In this document: piece by piece, positions 41,831-50,053 of the stretch
How positions within the stretch are numbered: the first letter of the stretch is position 1
Layout: each line of letters begins with the position of its first letter
NCBI RefSeq assembly: GCF_001544495.1
Contig: NZ_FCNZ02000012.1
Span: forward strand, 124,001 to 188,000
Direction: 5' to 3'
Length of the DNA: 64,000 bases
Source: Caballeronia telluris
Lineage (GTDB): Bacteria > Pseudomonadota > Gammaproteobacteria > Burkholderiales > Burkholderiaceae
Translations under genes and position numbers: made by a program
The notes under the pieces: generated by a model
Told to the model about the DNA's origin: nothing
The model's input: the letters and a program-made list of their open reading frames with translations, nothing else
Databases searched by the model: none

Positions 41831-41989
41831 TTATCTACGAGGGCCGCCGTGGAAGTCGCTCAGATCGGCGTAGCGGCCATGACGGCCCGCGCGGCTCAAT
41901 ACATCGCGGGAGAACAGGTCGGAGATCGCGCATGTGCCGAGCGCGCCCGCCGACAGAAGCAGGACCGATTGCATCATCAAGTCGAACAT
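41831..41989 (-). CDS. Small predicted membrane protein (52 residues)
   Basis: From ATG 41989 to TAA 41831 the frame reads MFDLMMQSVLLLSAGALGTC then a polar tail rich in Ser, Asp, Arg and Gly. A hydrophobic segment spans roughly residues 5-24. A purine-rich AGAGAGAAA lies upstream. It runs in the same direction as, and ends 76 bases before, the IrlR-like gene. Short membrane proteins next to two-component systems can tune kinases, but this is only a plausible open frame. No homologue is recognised. Confidence 0.4.
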   Translation of the reverse strand: MFDLMMQSVLLLSAGALGTCAISDLFSRDVLSRAGRHGRYADLSDFHGGPRR

Positions 41990-42143
41990 GGAATTTTCTC
42001 TCTCAGGTTTGGCGTCAATGAATGCGCGCCCTCCACGCGCTCGCCCCGTTCAAACGTCCGTCTTGTCGTTGTTTGCCCTCAGACCGCACTCTCCGGCTCG
42101 CAACTTAGTCGTCAATTAGGGCGCGTCCGGCGACCGAAATACC

Positions 42144-42172
42144 TTGAGCATAATGCGACTCAATCGTATTCT
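42144..42172 (+). promoter_or_regulatory. Candidate FTR1-gene promoter with embedded dyad
   Basis: TTGAGC (42144-42149), a 17-base spacer and TATTCT (42167-42172) form a good sigma-70 pair. The spacer and minus-10 hold AATGCGA-CTCAA-TCGTATT (42152-42170), an imperfect inverted repeat that could be a regulator site. The 297 bases between 41990 and 42286 hold no gene. Confidence 0.45.
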
Positions 42173-42286
42173 GACGCACTCAGACGCATGAGTCTGCCGA
42201 CGTCGAAGGTCTGCTTGCAGGAGGCCCTGTCCGTCGCGGACGTCGCGTCATCCCATTCGATCACCCGTCTTTCCAGGAGTTTCGGC

Positions 42287-43123
42287 ATGTTGTCGACCGC
42301 CATCATCGCGTTTCGTGAAGTGCTCGAAGCCGCGCTCGTCATCTCCATCGTGATGGCCGCCACCAAAGGCGTTCCGCGACGCGGTTTCTGGGTGTCGTGC
42401 GGTCTCGCTGCGGGGATCGTCGGCGCGGCGCTCGTCGCCGTTTTCGCCGATGTCATCGGCTCGTTCGCGGCAGGCATGGGCCAGGAGGTGTTCAACGCGG
42501 CCATCATGTTCCTCGCGGTCGCGATGCTCACCTGGCACAGCGTCTGGATGAGCAAGCACGGTCGCGAGATGGCGCAGCAGTTGAGCGCAGTCGGCAAGGC
42601 GGTCGCGAGCGGCACGAAGCCCCTGACGGGGCTCGCCATCGTCGTGGCGGTCGCGGTGCTGCGCGAGGGCTCAGAAACGGTGCTGTTCCTGTACGGCATC
42701 GCCGCGGGCGATCCGGGACAGACCTCGCAGATGGCCGTGGGCGGCGCCATCGGCGTTCTCGGCGGCATCGGGCTCGGCGCCTGCATGTACTTCGGCCTGC
42801 TGCAAATTCCGGTCAGGCGACTTTTCAGCGTGACGAACTGGCTCATCATGCTGCTCGCGGCGGGGATGGCAAGCCAGTGCGCGGGCTATCTGCTGTCCGC
42901 CGGGCTGGTGCCGGCGCTCGGCGAACAAACCTGGGACACCTCGTGGCTGCTCGACGAAACCAGCATCGTCGGGAAGATGCTGCATACGCTCGTCGGCTAT
43001 ACGGCGCGACCGGCGGGCATCCAGCTCATCGTGTACGTGGCGACGCTGGCGGGCACGATCGCGCTGAATCGCTGGGTCTGGCAGGCCGGCACGCGCTCGA
43101 CGCAACCGAAACAGCCCGCATGA
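42287..43123 (+). CDS. FTR1-family iron permease
   Basis: The protein has 278 residues from ATG 42287, behind AGGAG. It has seven hydrophobic segments. The two REXXE-type iron-binding motifs are present: REVLE (residues 10-14) in TM1 and REGSE (126-130) in TM4. These Glu-containing motifs define the FTR1/EfeU high-affinity iron permeases. There are no EfeO, EfeB or multicopper oxidase genes next to it, so it could work with a distant partner or accept ferrous or ferric iron directly. It is convergent with the DUF2182 gene. Confidence 0.88.
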   Translation: MLSTAIIAFREVLEAALVISIVMAATKGVPRRGFWVSCGLAAGIVGAALVAVFADVIGSFAAGMGQEVFNAAIMFLAVAMLTWHSVWMSKHGREMAQQLSAVGKAVASGTKPLTGLAIVVAVAVLREGSETVLFLYGIAAGDPGQTSQMAVGGAIGVLGGIGLGACMYFGLLQIPVRRLFSVTNWLIMLLAAGMASQCAGYLLSAGLVPALGEQTWDTSWLLDETSIVGKMLHTLVGYTARPAGIQLIVYVATLAGTIALNRWVWQAGTRSTQPKQPA

Positions 43124-43138
43124 GCGACGCGGCCTGTG

Positions 43139-43930
43139 TCATCCGGACACGGCGGCCCGCACGATCAGCCAGAGCCCCAGGCCGACCGCCATCGCACCGA
43201 TGCCTCGCGCAACGCTCTGGCCGGCCGGCGCGATGCGTTCGGCCGTCACGGCGGCCGTCACGACGGCCATCGCGCTTAAGTCCATGACGCCGCTGACGAG
43301 GAAGATGGCCGTCAAACCGGCGGAGCAACCGATGCAGTGAAAGCCGAGGTGCAGTCCGTATCGCCATGCCGTCCCGGCGCGGGCCGGCAATACCTGCCCG
43401 CGTGCGGGTGCTTCCCGGCAGCAGGCAAGATGACGCGCCTTCCACGCGCTGAACTGCAGCCCGCCCGCGATCACGACGACCACCCCCATCGCAACCGGCG
43501 CGGCACGCGCCAGCGCGGGAAACCGCAATTGGACCGCCGCCAGCGCGGCGCCCAGCGCGAAGACCGCCACGCCAGCCGCACTCCACACGATGAAATACCC
43601 GACGCCCACCGTAGCGGTCAACCAGCCGAGACGCGTCGCGCCGCTCGCAGCGACGGCCTCGCGATAGCGCCGCAGCATCGGCATCAGCGACGGCAGCATC
43701 ATCGCGACCATCATGACGGCCCACATGCCGATGAACGAAGCCGCGACGACGAACCACGACTGGCCGCACATCGGTGTCCATGCCATCGACATCGTCCAGC
43801 CGCCGGGCATCGGCATCTCGCCCATCGCCGACATCGAGGCGCACCAGACGACCGTCGTCGCAACGCTCGCGGCGAAAAGCAACGCCGACACGCCGATGAA
43901 ACCCCGCTCGGAAACCGTCCGTCCTGACAT
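43139..43930 (-). CDS. DUF2182 predicted metal-binding membrane protein
   Basis: This 263-residue protein has about seven transmembrane helices. The N-terminal part has WCASMSAMGEMPMPGGWTMSMAWTPMCGQSW, Met/Cys-rich as in this family. Further features are FIGMWAVMMVAMMLPSLMPMLRRYREA and GLHLGFHCIGCSAGLTAIFLVSGVMDL. His-Cys-Cys clusters (HLACC, HCIGC) in the membrane are typical of DUF2182 and hint at copper or another soft metal. It ends 15 bases from the FTR1 gene but on the opposite strand. Confidence 0.85.
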   Translation of the reverse strand: MSGRTVSERGFIGVSALLFAASVATTVVWCASMSAMGEMPMPGGWTMSMAWTPMCGQSWFVVAASFIGMWAVMMVAMMLPSLMPMLRRYREAVAASGATRLGWLTATVGVGYFIVWSAAGVAVFALGAALAAVQLRFPALARAAPVAMGVVVVIAGGLQFSAWKARHLACCREAPARGQVLPARAGTAWRYGLHLGFHCIGCSAGLTAIFLVSGVMDLSAMAVVTAAVTAERIAPAGQSVARGIGAMAVGLGLWLIVRAAVSG

Positions 43931-44013
43931 CGCTCGCTCCCGGATCGTCGTGCTAGATTAGTACCGGGCTTCGGACGGCGGGAGTGACAAGTGTGGCGGG
44001 ATTCGACTAGACG

Positions 44014-45234
44014 ATGGACTCGCTGATCACGGCGGCGGCGCGTGCGCTCGCAGCCGGCGATCCGCTCGGCGCGCTGAACCGCGTGGCCTTGCGCGACGAC
44101 GCGCCCGCGCTCGCACTCCGAGGCATCGCGATGGCGCAGCTCGGCGACCTCGTGCGCGCGAAGGCGCTCGTGCGCAGCGCGGCCCGCGCTTTCGGTTCGA
44201 AGGAGGCGGTGGCGCGGGCGCGATGCGTCGTCGCCGAGGCGGAGATCGCCCTCGTCTCGCGCGACCTGAACTGGCCGACGAAAGCGCTCGACGCCGCGCG
44301 GGCGACGCTCGAAGCGCACGGCGACCGGCTGAACGCCGCGCATGCGCGCTATCTCGGCGTGCGGCGTCTGCTTCTGATCGGTCGCATCGACGATGCGGAG
44401 CGCACGCTCGACGCGCTCGACCCGACGCCATTCCCGCCCGCATTGCGCGCCGCCCACGAACTGGTCGTCGCGGGCATCGCGATGCGGCGCCTGCGGACGA
44501 AGCCCGCGCGCGCGGCGCTCGCCCGCGCCGAGCGCGCCGCGCAACAGGCGCGCATCCCCGCGCTCGCGGCCGAAGTCGAAAGCGCTTACCTCGTTTTGAA
44601 CGCCCCTGCGGCGCGCCTCATCGCACGCGGCGAGGAACGGCTGCTCCTCCTCGACGACGTCGAGGCGCTGCTTGCGTCGGAGGCGCTGGTCGTGGATGCG
44701 TGCCGTCTCGTCGTGCGCGATGCGCGCACGCGGGTGCCGCTCGCAAGCCGGCCGGTGCTGTTCGCGCTCGCGCGTGCGCTCGGCGAAGCATGGCCGTCGG
44801 ACGTGCCGAGAGATGTGCTCATCGCGCGGGCCTTTCGCACCAAGCACGCTGACGAAACGCACCGCGCGCGCTTGCGCGTCGAAATCGGGCGGCTTCGCGC
44901 GATGCTCGGGCCGCTCGCCGACGTGAACGCCACGAAGCAAGGCTTTGCGCTCTCGCCACGCGGCGCGCGCGAGGTCGTGGTGATGGCGCGGCCCGTCGAA
45001 GAGGCGCATGCGGCGATGCTCGCCTGTCTCGCGGACGGCGAGTCGTGGTCCAGTTCCGCCCTTGCCCTTGCGCTCGGAGCCAGCCAGCGCACCGTGCAGC
45101 GGGCGCTCGATTCGCTCGCGACGGCAGGCAAGGTGCAGTCCTTCGGCCGCGGACGGGCGCGCCGCTGGATGACGCCGCCCGTGCCCGGATTCACGACGAC
45201 CTTGTTACTCCCCGCCTCGCTGTCGGGCGACTAG
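44014..45234 (+). CDS. Helix-turn-helix protein with TPR-like N-terminal region
   Basis: The protein has 406 residues from ATG 44014. Residues 1-205 are helical, Ala/Leu/Arg-rich, with pairs of antiparallel helices of TPR type (AALRGIAMAQLGDLVRAKALVRSAARAF; LNAAHARYLGVRRLLLIGRIDDAERTLDAL). The middle has a winged-helix-like RHADETHRARLRVEIGRLRAML. The C-terminal HTH is ALALALGASQRTVQRALDSLATAGKVQSFGRGRARRWM. It looks like a transcriptional regulator. It lies 35 bases before the beta-propeller protein gene, which is probably its target or partner. No effector can be named. Confidence 0.75.
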   Translation: MDSLITAAARALAAGDPLGALNRVALRDDAPALALRGIAMAQLGDLVRAKALVRSAARAFGSKEAVARARCVVAEAEIALVSRDLNWPTKALDAARATLEAHGDRLNAAHARYLGVRRLLLIGRIDDAERTLDALDPTPFPPALRAAHELVVAGIAMRRLRTKPARAALARAERAAQQARIPALAAEVESAYLVLNAPAARLIARGEERLLLLDDVEALLASEALVVDACRLVVRDARTRVPLASRPVLFALARALGEAWPSDVPRDVLIARAFRTKHADETHRARLRVEIGRLRAMLGPLADVNATKQGFALSPRGAREVVVMARPVEEAHAAMLACLADGESWSSSALALALGASQRTVQRALDSLATAGKVQSFGRGRARRWMTPPVPGFTTTLLLPASLSGD

Positions 45235-45269
45235 GATGGGAGCGTGAAACCTATAAACAGGATCCGACC

Positions 45270-45950
45270 ATGAACCGATCAGCGGCTGAAATCGTGCGTG
45301 AATATGGGCCCTTTCCGGGCATCGACAAAGTGCATGGCGTCACGTACGACGGCCAGCAAGTGTGGTTCGCCACGGGCGACAAGCTGAACGCGCTCGATCC
45401 GGCGAGCGGCGAGACGGTGCGTTCGATCGACGTCGCGGCCCATGCGGGGACGGCCTTCGACGGCGAGCATCTGTATCAGATCGCCGAACAGCGCATCCAG
45501 AAGATCGATCCGAAGACCGGCCGCGTGCTCGCCACGATCCCGGCGCCCGGTGGCGGCGGCGATTCGGGACTCGCGTGGGCCGAAGGAACGCTCTGGGTCG
45601 GTCAGTATCAGGAGCGGAAAATCCATCAGGTCGATCCGCAGACCGGGGCCGTGCTTCGCACCATCGAATCCAACCGCTTCGTCACCGGCGTCACCTGGGT
45701 CGATGGAGAACTCTGGCACGCCACGTTGGAAGCGGGCGAGAGCGAACTGCGGCGGATCGATGCGCGCACGGGCGAGTTGCTGGAGCGTCTCGACATGCCG
45801 GCTGGCGTCGGCGTGTCGGGGCTCGAATCCGATGGCGGCGACCGGTTCTACTGCGGCGGCGGAAGCAGCGGGAAGGTGCGGGCCGTCCGACGGCCGAGGC
45901 GTCAGGCGGACGACCTCGAAGGCACGAACGATCCGGACGACGCGGCTTAG
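45270..45950 (+). CDS. Beta-propeller protein, glutamine-cyclotransferase/Vgb-like
   Basis: The protein has 226 residues from ATG 45270; a long frame opening at 45045 overlaps the preceding gene. Repeated blades of the type GVTYDGQQVWFATGDKLNALDPASGETVRSID, LAWAEGTLWVGQYQERKIHQVDPQTGAVLRTIES and VTWVDGELWHATLEAGESELRRIDARTGELL make up the propeller. This W..G(Q)..R..I(D)P.TG.V pattern matches glutamine cyclotransferase-like and Vgb-like proteins. No signal peptide is seen, so it is cytosolic. Catalytic identity is uncertain. Confidence 0.8.
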   Translation: MNRSAAEIVREYGPFPGIDKVHGVTYDGQQVWFATGDKLNALDPASGETVRSIDVAAHAGTAFDGEHLYQIAEQRIQKIDPKTGRVLATIPAPGGGGDSGLAWAEGTLWVGQYQERKIHQVDPQTGAVLRTIESNRFVTGVTWVDGELWHATLEAGESELRRIDARTGELLERLDMPAGVGVSGLESDGGDRFYCGGGSSGKVRAVRRPRRQADDLEGTNDPDDAA

Positions 45951-46099
45951 GTCCGCGCCGCCGTCAATTCGTCCACTCTCGACAGAAATAGTTCGAGCGT
46001 GGGCGAAGCATTCGCCCGGCTCACGACCGACCACGGCAGCAGGTTGTTCGCCTACTCCGGCATCAGCGCGAGGCCGCGCGTGGAAGCGACGAGCGACAT
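45947..46099 (-). pseudogene. Remnant of a LysR-type regulator (C-terminal end)
   Basis: The minus-strand frame reads MSLVASTRGLALMPE, a TAG stop, then ANNLLPWSVVSR and ASPTLELFLSRVDELT before TAA at 45947. SLVAxxxGLALxP, LLPxSVVSR and SPxLxLFLSRxDEL are the closing segments of many LysR effector domains. The in-frame stop and an apparent loss of about 20 residues between VVSR and ASPTLELF show decay. Nothing upstream on the same strand restores a full-length gene. Confidence 0.6.
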
Positions 46100-46485
46100 C
46101 GACGTCGTTCTCCCGCGAAGCTCTGGAGACCGAAGGATCGCGCGTTCAAGCGCGCATGCTCCTGCCGCGCAGGTCGTCGAGCACGGAGGCCACGGCGAAC
46201 ACGACGAGGATCGTGGCGAACGGAACCGACGCGACGAAACCGGCGTGCCTGAATCCAAACGCGCCCGCGAGCCAGGCGGTGCGATTGCGGGCAGTCAGGC
46301 GGCGAAGGTAGTGGATCGGCATGACGGCGGGAGACCGGCATCGAGCGCCAATTCCATGCCGTGAAAATTTCCCGCATCGATTGTTTTCCGCACGCGGCTA
46401 GCCCAGTAGCCAGCTGCGGCTCGCCGGGCTATCCTGCAATGCGTTCCAGTCAATCCGTTGAACACAACTCGAAAGGAATCGATCC
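45951..46485. other. Degenerate gap between the propeller and PEP-mutase genes
   Basis: This stretch has no intact gene. It holds the two minus-strand remnants above and, at the right, the leader of the gene at 46486. It reads as a decayed LysR-plus-membrane-protein locus. Confidence 0.5.
46146..46322 (-). pseudogene. 58-residue membrane-protein fragment
   Basis: From ATG 46322 to TGA 46146 the frame encodes MPIHYLRRLTARNRTAWLAG followed by a hydrophobic segment near residues 28-47 (VASVPFATILVVFAVASVLDD). It sits directly upstream of the LysR remnant on the same strand and has no ribosome-binding site. It looks like the remains of a transporter or membrane protein rather than an active small gene. 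The call is tentative; it could be a real short protein. Confidence 0.35.
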
Positions 46486-47310
46486 ATGCCGCGTTCGACC
46501 GCAGAAAAGCGCGCAACGTTTCGCGCGTTGCACGATGAGGGCTGCTTCGTATTGCCGAATCCGTGGGACATCGGAAGCGCCCGCTATCTGGAGAGCCTGG
46601 GGTTCAAGGCGCTCGCCACGACGAGCGCCGGTTTCGCGTGGACGCTCGGCCAGCCCGACAACGGCGTCACGCTCGACCAGGTGCTCGCCCATCTTCGCGA
46701 CATGGCGTCGGCAACCGACCTGCCGTTGAACGCGGACTTCGAGAACGGCTTCGCGCACGATCCGGCCGAGCTCGCCCATAACGTGCGGCTTGCGCTCGAT
46801 ACCGGCATCGCGGGCCTGTCGATCGAAGATGCCACCGGCGACGCCGCCAATCCGATCTATCCGCTCGACGTCGCGATCGCGCGCATCGAAGCGGCCCGAC
46901 GCACGTTCGACGAAGCCGGCAACGACGCGCTCCTGATCGGCCGAGCGGAGAACTTCCTGCACGGGCGCAACGATTTGCGCGACACCATCGCCCGCCTGGT
47001 CGCCTATCGCGACGCGGGCGCGGACTGTCTGTACGCGCCGGGCCTGAAGACGCGCGAGCAGATTGCCGAAGCGGTCGCCGCCGTGGCACCGGCGCCGCTG
47101 AACCTGCTTGTCAGTTCCGCGACGGATCTCACCTTCGACGACATCGCCAGGCTCGGCGTGCGTCGCATCAGCGTCGGCAGCGCGCTCGCGCGCACCGTGT
47201 GGGGCGAGTTCATGCGCGTGGCGCAATTGCTGGCGGGCGGAAGCTTCGACGGGTTCGCCAAGGCCGCGTCGAATCCACAGCTCGACGCGTTTTTCTCGGG
47301 CAAGCGTTAG
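46486..47310 (+). CDS. Isocitrate lyase / PEP mutase-family enzyme
   Basis: The protein has 274 residues from ATG 46486, behind GAAAGGAA. The TIM-barrel signature is complete: VLPNPWDIGSARYLESLGFKALATTSAGFAWTLGQPD, LPLNADFENGFAHDP (metal-binding Asp/Glu), GIAGLSIEDATGD and ALLIGRAENFLHG. The family contains 2-methylisocitrate lyase, PEP mutase, oxaloacetate hydrolase and related C-C or C-P cleaving enzymes. The usual catalytic KKCGH loop of isocitrate lyase is not present, so this is one of the undefined members, possibly an oxaloacetate- or carboxylate-cleaving enzyme. Confidence 0.85.
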   Translation: MPRSTAEKRATFRALHDEGCFVLPNPWDIGSARYLESLGFKALATTSAGFAWTLGQPDNGVTLDQVLAHLRDMASATDLPLNADFENGFAHDPAELAHNVRLALDTGIAGLSIEDATGDAANPIYPLDVAIARIEAARRTFDEAGNDALLIGRAENFLHGRNDLRDTIARLVAYRDAGADCLYAPGLKTREQIAEAVAAVAPAPLNLLVSSATDLTFDDIARLGVRRISVGSALARTVWGEFMRVAQLLAGGSFDGFAKAASNPQLDAFFSGKR

Positions 47311-47330
47311 CGATCCGCGTTTTCGCCGTG

Positions 47331-47999
47331 CTACTCGCGCGGCCACACGCCCGACGACCCTCGGCGATGACTGTCGACGAGATGCGTATCGACAATGCCC
47401 GTCGCTTCCATGAGCGCGTGCATCGTCGTCGGGCCGACGAAAACGAAACCCTTCGCGCGCAGCGCCTTGCTCAATGCAACCGATTCGGCCGACGTGGTCG
47501 GGATGTCGGAAAGCAGCGTGGGCGCGGGCGTGACCTTCGGCTGGAACGACCAGATGAACGCGGCGAGCCCGCCTTCATCGCGCAGACGCACGGTCGCCCG
47601 TGCATTGCCGATGGTCGCGAGAATCTTGGCGCGGTTGCGAATGATGCGCTCGTCGGCCATCAGGCGCGCGACGTCCCCTTCCGAAAAAGCCGCGACGGCG
47701 TCCGGATTGAAATCGAGGAATACTTCGCGGAACGCGTCGCGCTTGCGCAGGATCGTCGCCCACGAGAGTCCCGACTGGAACGCTTCGAGGCTCAGGCGCT
47801 CGAACAGCCCGCGCTCGTCGCGCACGGGCATGCCCCATTCGGTGTCGTAATACGCCTGCAGCAACGCATCCGTCGCGGCCCACGGCGGACGCGCGAGACC
47901 ATCCACGCCGACGATCACGTCGACCGGTTGCGTCCGCACGGGACGCGCCGCTTTTTTCGCCGCGCGCTTGGCGGGCTGACTGTTCTTCTTGGTGACCAC
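47331..47999 (-). CDS. tag: DNA-3-methyladenine glycosylase I (Tag-like) lacking most zinc ligands
   Basis: The protein has 222 residues from GTG 47999, with AAAGGA upstream. A Lys/Ala-rich N-terminal tail of about 30 residues precedes the catalytic domain. LLQAYYDTEWGMPVRDE, LSLEAFQSGLSWATILRKR (catalytic Glu), FSEGDVARLM, ATIGNARA and FIWSFQPKVT match Tag. In Escherichia coli Tag zinc is held by Cys4, His17, His175 and Cys179. Here these read Pro (ARPPW), Tyr (YYDTEWG), His (THLV) and Ser (VDSH). Three of four ligands are gone. It removes 3-methyladenine from alkylated DNA. It faces the AlkA-like gene head to head. Confidence 0.9.
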   Translation of the reverse strand: MVTKKNSQPAKRAAKKAARPVRTQPVDVIVGVDGLARPPWAATDALLQAYYDTEWGMPVRDERGLFERLSLEAFQSGLSWATILRKRDAFREVFLDFNPDAVAAFSEGDVARLMADERIIRNRAKILATIGNARATVRLRDEGGLAAFIWSFQPKVTPAPTLLSDIPTTSAESVALSKALRAKGFVFVGPTTMHALMEATGIVDTHLVDSHRRGSSGVWPRE

Positions 48000-48135
48000 G
48001 TGTCCTTTCTCTGTCGATGCGCATTGTCTGACCGTTCCATCTTATCGCCCGCGCGCGCCTCGCGCGGCAAAGCGCCTACACTGTGACCCTCACTGTCATT
48101 CACGCGGGCCGGGAAGCTCGCGTTCGCAAGGAATC

Positions 48136-49059
48136 ATGGCGACTCCCATCCATCAGGCCAGGACCACGCTGGAACTCCCGTTCAAGACTCCGTTCGACTG
48201 GACGCATCTGCTCTCGTTCATCGCGGGGCGGGCGTCGGCAGGCGTCGAATCGGTCGAAGGGAGCACCTACCGCCGCGCGATCGAATGGAACGGTGACAGC
48301 GGAACGATCGAGGTCACGCGTCATCCGCGCAAGCATCGCCTCATCGTGACGATCGACGGCGACGTGCGGCGTCATCAAGACGATCTCGCCGCGCCCGTCG
48401 CGCGCATGTTCGACCTGCACGCCGATCCCAAAGCAATCGACCGCACGCTGTCAGCTGACCCCTGGCTCGCGCCGCTGGTCGAAGCCTCGCCGGGGCTGCG
48501 CGTGCCGGGCGCGTGGTCGGGCTTCGAACTCGTCGTCCGGACGATCGTCGGGCAACAGGTGAGCGTGAAGGGCGCGTCGACGATCATGAGCCGCATCGTG
48601 CAGCGCGCGGGCAAGCGCATCGACGGCCATCCGCACGAAGGCACCGCCTGGCGCTTCCCGACGCCCGCCGAACTGGCCGCAGCCAATCTCGACCTAATCG
48701 GCATGCCGACCAAGCGGATCGCCACCGTGCAGCGTTTCGCGCAGGCCGTCGCGAGCGACGCGCTGCCGCTCGACACGCCCGGCGCCGATCCGCTCGCGTT
48801 GCAGCGGGACATGCTCGCGATGCCCGGCATCGGGCCGTGGACCGTCGGCTATGTCGCGATGCGTGCATTGCGCGATCCCGACGCGTGGCCGGAAGCCGAC
48901 CTCGTGCTGATGCAGGCCATCGCCCGGCGCGACCCGTCGCTCGTGAAGGCGGCGCAGCAGCGTGCAAGGACCGAGCGCTGGCGTCCGTGGCGCGCGTATG
49001 CCGCGATGCATCTGTGGAACGGCGTCGCCAGGGAAACGGGGCTTGCGCGAGGCGGTTAA
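48136..49059 (+). CDS. DNA-3-methyladenine glycosylase II (AlkA-like, HhH-GPD)
   Basis: The protein has 307 residues from ATG 48136, behind AAGGA. An AlkA N-terminal domain (about 1-110, LELPFKTPFDWTHLLSFIAGRASAGVES and TYRRAIEWNGDSGTIEV) precedes the HhH-GPD glycosylase: SGFELVVRTIVGQQVSVKGASTI, the hairpin MPGIGPWTVGYVAMRAL and the catalytic Asp in EADLVLMQAIARRDPS. It excises several alkylated bases. There is no Ada methyltransferase domain. Divergent placement with tag makes a compact alkylation-repair locus, perhaps controlled from the shared intergenic DNA. Confidence 0.88.
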   Translation: MATPIHQARTTLELPFKTPFDWTHLLSFIAGRASAGVESVEGSTYRRAIEWNGDSGTIEVTRHPRKHRLIVTIDGDVRRHQDDLAAPVARMFDLHADPKAIDRTLSADPWLAPLVEASPGLRVPGAWSGFELVVRTIVGQQVSVKGASTIMSRIVQRAGKRIDGHPHEGTAWRFPTPAELAAANLDLIGMPTKRIATVQRFAQAVASDALPLDTPGADPLALQRDMLAMPGIGPWTVGYVAMRALRDPDAWPEADLVLMQAIARRDPSLVKAAQQRARTERWRPWRAYAAMHLWNGVARETGLARGG

Positions 49060-49075
49060 GCGCCGCCGCATCGCT

Positions 49076-49969
49076 TCACACCGAAGCCGCGATGTGTTCC
49101 CGCAGCCATGAATGCGCGGGGTCGCGATGCGAGCGCTCATGCCAGAGCATCGCCATCTCGTAGCCCGGCACATCGACGGGCGGCTCGACGATCCTCAGCG
49201 CAGGCGAATCGCGAACGAGCCGCGCGGGCAGCATTGCGACGAGATCGGTGTTCGCCAGCACCGACATGACGAACAGGAAGTGCGGCACGGACAGCACGAC
49301 GCGCCGCGTGAGACCCGCTTCCGACAACGCTTCATCCGTAACGCCGCGAAACCCGCCGCCATCCGGCGACACGATCACATGATCGAGTGCGCAGAATTGC
49401 GTTCGCGTGGGCTTTCTTTTCAGGCGCGGATGACCCGCGCGCCCGGCCAGCACATATCGCTCGGTAAAGAGCGGACGGCGACGCAAGCCCGCTGGCGCTT
49501 CGTCGCTCGTATGCAAGGCCAGATCGATCACGCCCTGCTCCGCTTGCCTCGCGATGTGCGGCGGAGCGAGTTCCAGAACCGCCAGCCGCGTGCGCGGTGC
49601 CGCCGTGCGCAATCCGCCGAGCGCCGGCAGCAGAACCGTCGATTCGCTGTAGTCGGTCGCGGCGACGCGCCACGTATGAGTCGCCGAAGCCGGGTCGAAA
49701 GGACTGGCGGGCGACACCGCGCGTCCGAGCGCTTCGAGCGCTTCCCTCAGTGGCGCGCGCAACGCGTCGGCTCGCGCGGTGGGCCGCATCCCGCGCGGCC
49801 CCGGCAACAGAAGCGGATCGCCGAAGATGTCCCGCAGCTTCGCGAGATGCACGCTCACCGATGGCTGCGAGAAGTTCAGGCGTTCCGCCGCACGCGTGAC
49901 GTTGTGTTCGGAGAGCAGCGCATCGAGCGTGACGAGCAGATTGAGATCCAGCCGCCTGAGATTATTCAT
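49076..49969 (-). CDS. LysR-type regulator (NodD-like branch)
   Basis: This 297-residue protein has the HTH MNNLRRLDLNLLVTLDALLSEHNVTRAAERLNFSQPSVSVHLAKLRDIFGDPLLLPGPRGM. The DLNLLVTLDALLxExxVTRAAxRLxxSQPSVSxxLAKLR pattern is that of the NodD/NagR-like group. An effector-binding domain follows. It is divergent from the flavodoxin-fold quinone reductase gene at 50054, with a perfect 24-bp dyad between them, the usual LysR target arrangement. A quinone or phenolic effector is a guess. Confidence 0.88.
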   Translation of the reverse strand: MNNLRRLDLNLLVTLDALLSEHNVTRAAERLNFSQPSVSVHLAKLRDIFGDPLLLPGPRGMRPTARADALRAPLREALEALGRAVSPASPFDPASATHTWRVAATDYSESTVLLPALGGLRTAAPRTRLAVLELAPPHIARQAEQGVIDLALHTSDEAPAGLRRRPLFTERYVLAGRAGHPRLKRKPTRTQFCALDHVIVSPDGGGFRGVTDEALSEAGLTRRVVLSVPHFLFVMSVLANTDLVAMLPARLVRDSPALRIVEPPVDVPGYEMAMLWHERSHRDPAHSWLREHIAASV

Positions 49970-49982
49970 CGCAATACCTGCA

Positions 49983-50006
49983 ATATTGGAAATTCATTTC
50001 CAATAT
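49983..50006. promoter_or_regulatory. LysR operator: 24-bp perfect inverted repeat
   Basis: Arms ATATTGGAAAT (49983-49993) and ATTTCCAATAT (49996-50006) are perfect complements around TC. The site begins 14 bases from the LysR start and ends 48 bases before the reductase start. It contains the T-N11-A core expected of LysR boxes. Confidence 0.75.
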
Positions 50007-50053
50007 ACCGGACGCAAACCTATCCTGCCTGTTTCTGGCAATGGAGGTCATCC

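Noticed and set aside
45045..45950. Longer version of the propeller gene
   Set aside because: It overlaps the preceding HTH gene and lacks propeller similarity before 45270.
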